From NCBI RefSeq assembly GCF_004343725.1, contig NZ_PTQW01000042.1:17755-81754 (forward strand): a DNA stretch of 64,000 nucleotides, written 5' to 3'. The first letter of the stretch is position 1; every line of letters starts with the position of its first letter. The notes beneath the pieces were generated by a model. That model did no database searches and was not told where the DNA came from. It saw only the letters and a list, made by a program, of their open reading frames with translations. The DNA comes from Treponema sp. J25 (GTDB taxonomy: Bacteria; Spirochaetota; Spirochaetia; Treponematales; Breznakiellaceae). Shown piece by piece: positions 60,101 through 64,000 of the stretch. Position numbers and translations under genes: made by a program.

Positions 60101-62263
60101 CTTCCCCTGCACCACTACAAAGCGGTAAGTTTCTTTGTAAAGGGACCCACAGCAACCACAGAGTCCGAGCAAAGCAATCTGAACCAGGGGACCTTCCACC
60201 TTATCGTGGGGCCGGGGCCCGATGTAGCCGGATCTCCCCGCACCGCCGTCCTGGAGGTACAGTTTCCCCTGAGCGCCCTTTCGGCAGACCAGTGGCAACA
60301 GGTCCTGGTTCGCTACCAGGGAGACTCCCCTGGCGTGTACGTGGATGGGAGCAAGGTAACCGGGGCAACCGTAAGTTTTCGGCCCGAAAACCTCCTTTTA
60401 AGCAGTGGAAGCGAAGCAAATACCGATACGAGCGCCACCGGCGACGGAAACAACACCCACTACCTCCTCTGGTACCTCAAGCCCGCTGCTACTACTACCA
60501 TCCCCGATGGGGCCATCAGCCTGGATGAACTGTGCCTCGAAGAGCCCCTCTGGGCCCTTACGGGACAGCTTGCGGCCCAATGGGCCTGGAACCACAAGGG
60601 GGTGGTGCTTGCCGCGGGCGCTTTCCCTATCCTGGAAAATCCCTCCTTCAACCTCACTGGCCAGGGCAGCCTCCTTTCTGCCCTTGAGTCAGCCCGCGCC
60701 ATAGAAAACAGGGTTTTCCAAGGGCAGGGGAATTTTTCTCTCCAGATCCTCGGAATGGATAACAGTGGCTGGTTCCGCCTTCGCCTTACCCAGCAACAAA
60801 ACCTTTCAGAACTTACCAGCGGTGGGGGACACAGTCTTGGCCTACCCCTGGGCCCCCTCAAGCTTCAAAATATTTTTAGCTACGAGCCAGAAGAAGAAGC
60901 GGTAGAACAGCGCCTGGTGATGAGCCTCCCCGCCCTCGCCAACTGGAACGCAGAAGCCCGGACCCTTCGCCAATCCCTTAAACAGTATCGCAGTTGGAAA
61001 AGCAGCGTTTCCCATACCACGGACCCCTTCAAGATAAGTCTGGGGGCCAGTGCCACCTGGACAGAAACGATGGACACCCTTTTCCCCCTGGCATCCTATG
61101 GTTCTGCCTGGCAAGAAAGCCTTGCCCCCCTCATTCCCGATGGGGGAAGTTCTGCCCGTATCCGGAACCTGACGGGGAATTTCTCTACCGGCCTTACCAC
61201 CCAGCCCGTGGGGGTACTCCTTGAAGGAAACTTTTCTTCGGTCACTTCCCGGACCCTGGATACAAGCCAATCGAGTACCAACCTGCGACTTGAACTCCCA
61301 ATCCAAGGCCCGTCGTTCCGGTTAAACACAAAGGTAGAACGCCGTTTTTCCTGGACCGTGACCGATGCGGGCCAGGACGTACCCTCGGACATCCTCTACG
61401 CCGGGGAAGGACTGTCCCAGGCTCTGCCGCTCTGGATAAGCCTTCCCCTGTGGAGCCTGGGGGACCTTCAACAGGCATTCACCTTTCAGGGGCTCTTTAC
61501 CCAACCCCTGCTCCCCACCGAAATTTCCCAGGCCCTCTTTATCGACAGTTTCGAAACCTCCCTCTCCTTTGCGCCCCTCTCCTCCCCCTGGGCGCTTCTT
61601 AGACCCACCACCACCACGATAGGCATACGCCGTACCTTAACGCAACGCCTGGACACCTTTTCTGACCAGCATTACCTAACCGGAAACCTGAGCTGGGCGG
61701 CTACGAACCTTTTCGGCGCCTATGGCATGGTGCCTCTGTTTAGCTGGTACCGGGACGATAGCTTTAATTACGGTATCGAAGGTTCCAGTACCTTTGTGGA
61801 TTATCATATCGATACGTGGAGCTTTTCGTTCTTTCACCGGCTTACCTTCTATGGTTTCCAGAACAATCAGGGGATGAGCGAAGGCCGGCTTTCGGTGAGC
61901 TCCGATAGTTGGGCCATCTCCCAGAGCCTTAGCTTCGGTCGGCCCGGCGACAAGAGCCTTTTAGCAAGCCTATACAAAGGGTGGCAACAAAAGGAAAGCC
62001 CCCTCTGGAAGGCCTTTCCTTTTATTGAAGAAAATCGACACCAGAACCCTACCTTTACTCTTCAGGATAGCCTTACCCTTAAAATCACCCAGAAAGATGA
62101 TACCACATCCTGGACCTTCTCGGGTAACCACGAATCGGTGGTAAGCGTCACCCGCCGCTTTAAGCTCACCGCCTTTGCGAGACTCTACCTTACCTCCGAT
62201 GGCGCTGCCCAAACCACCACCTTCTCGATAGAAATGGGCACCACCCTCAAAGTCCAATTTTAA
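57134..62263 (+). CDS. Giant exported protein, putative SprA-like outer-membrane barrel
   Basis: The 1709-residue product has a signal peptide (HPYPRKTWFGLFFFVVLPFLVAQEET) followed by a low-complexity Ser/Thr linker (~35-75). The body is rich in Thr, Ser, Gly and aromatic residues in alternating beta-strand pattern. Three sections can be seen. The first (~80-590) has LFVTGSWEGSLSAQWGLSLTKLGWQ-type strands and a SprA-like VYRNGVLDSFATYDSETGTVTL. The second (~590-1150) includes a LamG-like segment VYVDGSKVTGATVSFRPENLLL near 1069. The third (~1150-1709) is strand-rich and ends in LKVQF. No catalytic motif was found. The start lacks a ribosome-binding site and has TATACT 11 bases upstream. I infer a very large outer-membrane barrel. 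Confidence 0.7.
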   Translation: MEGLRRHPYPRKTWFGLFFFVVLPFLVAQEETSGGEAEVPSAPSPEQTNTTPSSSSATSTSTPSTSTTPVTSMATGGRVTLSGLSPEAPAEFFSMDINNSKVDLFVTGSWEGSLSAQWGLSLTKLGWQVAATETPILFSQKADLTLSLWVDNRWFIEGRFVEGSTSNSYRAGYQGTEEEIVQYVGIGNRGLDFPSFPFLDVGGNSASSFGAYGHFRWGNLHLHSLLRYDGAVRKEKWYQGRREVQKNTYSLDTMVRGRFFVLPDTNIKDVRVFIEDEAGTLRDSRGRRWGELKTSEYAVSTQDGILELTASPSRKVAILYSTATSSTPWESSLGTYGDGSTGGSLYLKTLQDYVSAAYNAGPLAAAKTPPLLRNYPQCGQEEKKPGDTDNIPGTITLFLDGNSTAALVIWERGTFSPFERLSRYALGSAEATPELVSASTGAARRDYTFESVEVLGNLSAPSSSGESSRGGPLYELIQAGTSYDSRNPATLWPLVGIAPELYLPGYHPSPVDLVIQVRSYGAEDNFSIGTDVLPDSVQVYRNGVLDSFATYDSETGTVTLGSPPGSQELIHITYLSRSAERTFGSLAAAVGLEYVPAESFAARLALGTRWNLNPAAYSKAGESNEGTISMGGELRWTSQEHRIQLAGALGLKNTDTTGLYRVLGMEGAETITEYDGYDENDYFQSPTPIKKSDSMPSWVSNSLEASSQAPLVYRNYTQTSAIGLSTLTPIEWEGNQLVSSVSGPYPVYDKSLDEPVLVAETSLSSSHYWTGFQVELGEKASVLETAKTITVPLYFYGATPAQNLEVYLQMGDLTDKDELYPENPQRIVTKKLATFLVSGGSGTLSYPTSWTTLTVNLSDEDRRVLQNARAFRILLLPETAPPTEPLSFSLVVGPLIIHGSSLRPIMAIETTSGSESTLTIISAQDSTSGAAVAAAEVYDPSLRSQFPSQIDRLHSDGSRQRVLHLQWESPDPAPTGSRTFPGADGRLPLLPLHHYKAVSFFVKGPTATTESEQSNLNQGTFHLIVGPGPDVAGSPRTAVLEVQFPLSALSADQWQQVLVRYQGDSPGVYVDGSKVTGATVSFRPENLLLSSGSEANTDTSATGDGNNTHYLLWYLKPAATTTIPDGAISLDELCLEEPLWALTGQLAAQWAWNHKGVVLAAGAFPILENPSFNLTGQGSLLSALESARAIENRVFQGQGNFSLQILGMDNSGWFRLRLTQQQNLSELTSGGGHSLGLPLGPLKLQNIFSYEPEEEAVEQRLVMSLPALANWNAEARTLRQSLKQYRSWKSSVSHTTDPFKISLGASATWTETMDTLFPLASYGSAWQESLAPLIPDGGSSARIRNLTGNFSTGLTTQPVGVLLEGNFSSVTSRTLDTSQSSTNLRLELPIQGPSFRLNTKVERRFSWTVTDAGQDVPSDILYAGEGLSQALPLWISLPLWSLGDLQQAFTFQGLFTQPLLPTEISQALFIDSFETSLSFAPLSSPWALLRPTTTTIGIRRTLTQRLDTFSDQHYLTGNLSWAATNLFGAYGMVPLFSWYRDDSFNYGIEGSSTFVDYHIDTWSFSFFHRLTFYGFQNNQGMSEGRLSVSSDSWAISQSLSFGRPGDKSLLASLYKGWQQKESPLWKAFPFIEENRHQNPTFTLQDSLTLKITQKDDTTSWTFSGNHESVVSVTRRFKLTAFARLYLTSDGAAQTTTFSIEMGTTLKVQF

Positions 62264-62479
62264 AAGCTTGAGGAAGTGGTTCTGCCGGGCCCGGGGGTTA
62301 TCCGTCTGGATCCTCAAAGTACCACTGGAGCCTTTGAGCCCCCCGTCCAACCGCCCCCCTTTCCTTTGCCCTGCAGAAGATTCTCTACGGGGTCCCCTCA
62401 AGAAACCCGGCCCACTCAAACTAATCTGGAAGTTAGACGGCAAGCGGTAGGGGTACCTGTAGAGCAGGCGGCTCTGCAC

Positions 62480-62515
62480 GGGGTCCCCTTTGCCTTCGGG
62501 GCCCCCTTTGCCTTC
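62480..62515 (+). repeat. 18-bp tandem duplication upstream of ackA
   Basis: GGGGTCCCCTTTGCCTTC (62480-62497) is followed directly by GGGGCCCCCTTTGCCTTC (62498-62515), one mismatch. Each unit begins with a short GGGG/CCCC palindrome, and the second unit supplies the ackA -35 box. Confidence 0.65.
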
Positions 62516-62535
62516 TTTTCTCTTCGTGATATACC
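62508..62535 (+). promoter_or_regulatory. Candidate ackA promoter with leaderless layout
   Basis: TTGCCT (62508-62513) and TATACC (62530-62535) are 16 bases apart. The ackA ATG starts seven bases after the -10 box and no ribosome-binding site is present, so the mRNA should begin at or next to the start codon. Confidence 0.45.
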
Positions 62536-62542
62536 CATATCC

Positions 62543-63784
62543 ATGGCAACCATTCTCGTCCTCAATTGTGGAAGCTCCACCATCAAATTTCAGCTGTTAG
62601 ACATGCCAGCGGGCAGACGGCTCCTTAAGGGGGCTATCGAAAAAATCGGCCAGCAGGAAAGTAAGGGCCGCATTTCCTACGATGCATCCCTGGAACCCTT
62701 CCGCCGCTTTTCCTCCCCTCAGGAAGAACACCCTTCCAGCAAAGGCAGCCCGCCTTCTCTCGAAGAATCCCTCCCGGCCATCTCTTACGCCGACGCCTTC
62801 GACTGGCTCTTTGCTCACCTTCCCCCTACCCTTCCGCTCGATGCGATTGGGCACCGGGTCGTCCACGGGGGGCCCTACTTTAACCAGACGGTACGAATTA
62901 CCCAGGAAGTGGTGGAACACATCCAGGCCTGCAGCAGCCTTGCCCCCTTACACAACCCTATCCAACTAGAAGGCATTCGCCTGTGCAAGACGCACCACGG
63001 AGAAATTCCTCAATTTGCTTCCTTTGACACGGCCTTTCACCGGGACAAACCGGAAGTACACCGTATCTTTGCCCTTCCCCGACAGCTCTGTACGCAGTTT
63101 GGCTACGAAAAATATGGCTTCCATGGGGCAAGCCACCGCTACGTGGCCCGCCGGGCTGCCGCACTGCTCCAACGTCCCCTGGAAGAACTGAGACTCATCT
63201 CCTGTCATCTTGGTGGCGGCTCCAGTATTACCGCCATCCATCGGGGAAAGGCCCTGGACACCACCGCCACCTATGGTACCTGTACGGGCATGCCCATGGG
63301 AAGTCGCAGCGGAGACATCGATGTGGCAGTCATCCTTGACCTTATCCTCCAGCAGGGGTACAGCCCCCAGGAAGTCTCCGACATCCTGTATAACCAGAGT
63401 GGCCTTTTCGGCATCAGTGGCATCTCATCGGACATGGCCGAACTCGAACGGCTAGAACAGGCAGGCCATGAGGGGGCCCATCTTGCGCGGGAGTACTACG
63501 TCTACATGATTAAAAAGTTTATAGGCGCCTTTGCGGCCCTCCTGGAAGGGGTCGATGCCATCATCTTTACTGGTGGCATCGGCGAAAAGGACCATGATAT
63601 CCGGGAACGGGTATGCCGTTCCCTGGGATGGCTTGGCGCCCGGATAGACCTCACCAAAAACCGCGGCGCCCAGGGAGAAACCCCTATTTCCACCACCGAC
63701 TCAAGGGTAACCCTCCTGGTAATCCCCACCGACGAAGAACTCGAAATAGCCCTGGAAATAACGGAGGCCCTTGAAAATATATAG
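62543..63784 (+). CDS. ackA: Acetate kinase
   Basis: AckA converts acetyl phosphate and ADP into acetate and ATP, a main energy step of fermenting spirochetes. The 413-residue protein starts MATILVLNCGSSTIKFQLLDM, matching the family N-terminus. It has the acetyl-binding region AIGHRVVHGG, KYGFHGASHRYVARRAA, and the nucleotide loop CHLGGGSSITAIHRGKALDTTATYGTCTGMPMGSRSGDID. Further matches are ISSDMAELE and the C-terminal FTGGIGEKDHDIRERVC. An in-frame open stretch of ~89 residues upstream is low-complexity and not part of the enzyme. There is no ribosome-binding site. Confidence 0.96.
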   Translation: MATILVLNCGSSTIKFQLLDMPAGRRLLKGAIEKIGQQESKGRISYDASLEPFRRFSSPQEEHPSSKGSPPSLEESLPAISYADAFDWLFAHLPPTLPLDAIGHRVVHGGPYFNQTVRITQEVVEHIQACSSLAPLHNPIQLEGIRLCKTHHGEIPQFASFDTAFHRDKPEVHRIFALPRQLCTQFGYEKYGFHGASHRYVARRAAALLQRPLEELRLISCHLGGGSSITAIHRGKALDTTATYGTCTGMPMGSRSGDIDVAVILDLILQQGYSPQEVSDILYNQSGLFGISGISSDMAELERLEQAGHEGAHLAREYYVYMIKKFIGAFAALLEGVDAIIFTGGIGEKDHDIRERVCRSLGWLGARIDLTKNRGAQGETPISTTDSRVTLLVIPTDEELEIALEITEALENI

Positions 63785-64000
63785 GAGGGGGAGCACCGCA
63801 CCGCCCCCCTTTCGGCTCAGCCCGCACCAAACCGTCGCCTCGGCCGCCGCGGCTCCCCCCTCGCGCCTGCTTCCTTCGCCGCTTCCACAGCCCTCCCCGG
63901 CCGGGCTTCCAGCCCGGCCCACTCCCCCAGAGCCCACGGCTCAGGCGATCAGGCGCTCCCCCCACTCCGGGACCACCCACGGCGGGGCCCTTCTCAGGGC
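63785..64000. other. GC-rich tail with a perfect 9-bp palindrome
   Basis: After ackA the composition jumps to mostly G and C, unlike the rest of the window. AGGGGG (63786-63791) and CCCCCT (63805-63810) can form a weak ackA terminator. Farther on, GGCCGGGCT (63899-63907) and AGCCCGGCC (63911-63919) form a perfect hairpin with a TCC loop. Open frames through here are Gly/Arg/Pro-rich GC artefacts. A dispersed intergenic repeat is possible. Confidence 0.5.

Larger units (their letters stand above)
62264..62542 (+). other. Intergenic region between the giant barrel gene and ackA
   Basis: The frame in front of ackA is open through this region, but it codes low-complexity Pro/Phe-rich sequence unlike acetate kinase, so I treat it as non-coding. 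It holds the 18-bp tandem repeat and ackA promoter listed separately, and no clear terminator for the upstream gene. Confidence 0.45.

Noticed and set aside
62276..62542. N-terminal extension of AckA by 89 residues
   Set aside because: Low-complexity sequence that does not match acetate kinase; the family N-terminus begins at 62543.

Overview
The window reads as chromosomal DNA of a spirochete of the Treponema/Breznakiella type. The gene content supports this. There is a bacterial V-type ATPase operon with a DUF2764 gene. A very long flagellar operon of the spirochete fla type carries flbB, fliK, flgD, flgE, flbD, motAB, fliL, fliM, fliY, fliOPQR, flhBAFG and whiG/fliA in order. The hook protein FlgE has the Lys and Cys used for the spirochete hook cross-link. 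The atoC-like regulator/kinase, delta-prime, cvpA and murG genes lie in the gene order I recall for Treponema pallidum. I saw no insertion sequence, phage, CRISPR array or obvious horizontally acquired island. Base composition is moderately GC-rich and even, except for a very GC-rich tail after ackA.

Layout. 1-6785 (minus): V-ATPase genes, with subunit I cut by the left edge, D, B, A, DUF2764 and E, led by an unrecognised 120-residue gene behind a good promoter. 6844-7890: galM, divergent from a small J-domain protein across a perfect 14-bp inverted repeat. 8727-15306 (minus): sigma-54 response regulator, soluble histidine kinase, delta-prime, CvpA, MurG and a TIR-like/ankyrin protein, mostly coupled by 4-bp overlaps. 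15594-17570: tRNA-Phe with its own promoter and terminator, a putative outer-membrane barrel with a structured 5' leader, and cheW. 17738-41596 (minus): one almost continuous run of 26 flagellar and flagellum-associated genes. It is broken only by a sigma-28-like promoter at its head, a second one with a hairpin before flbD-motA-motB, and a sigma-70-like promoter before fliL.

41705-51236: an EamA transporter, then on the minus strand HrpB helicase, two paralogous membrane proteins with a 37-residue ORF between them, LigA with a long N-terminal extension, TrmB and a lipoprotein. 51523-52226: a glutaredoxin-like protein paired with a ferredoxin:thioredoxin reductase catalytic subunit-like protein. 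52365-57070: an unrecognised 388-residue protein, an integral membrane protein with a degenerate M28-peptidase-like domain, a lipoprotein and a DUF503 protein. 57134-62263: a 1709-residue exported protein that I infer to be a giant outer-membrane beta-barrel. 62543-63784: acetate kinase, then a GC-rich non-coding tail.

The genes serve ion-pumping energetics (V-ATPase, acetate kinase), motility and chemotaxis (the flagellar superoperon, CheW), envelope building (MurG, lipoproteins, barrels) and DNA/RNA maintenance (delta-prime, LigA, TrmB, HrpB). The points most worth a second look are the giant barrel protein, the sigma-28-like promoters with matching architecture, the TIR-like/ankyrin fusion, the redoxin/FTR pair with a changed catalytic motif, the unknown proteins in the V-ATPase and flagellar operons, and several genes whose promoter sits so close to the start codon that the mRNA should be leaderless.
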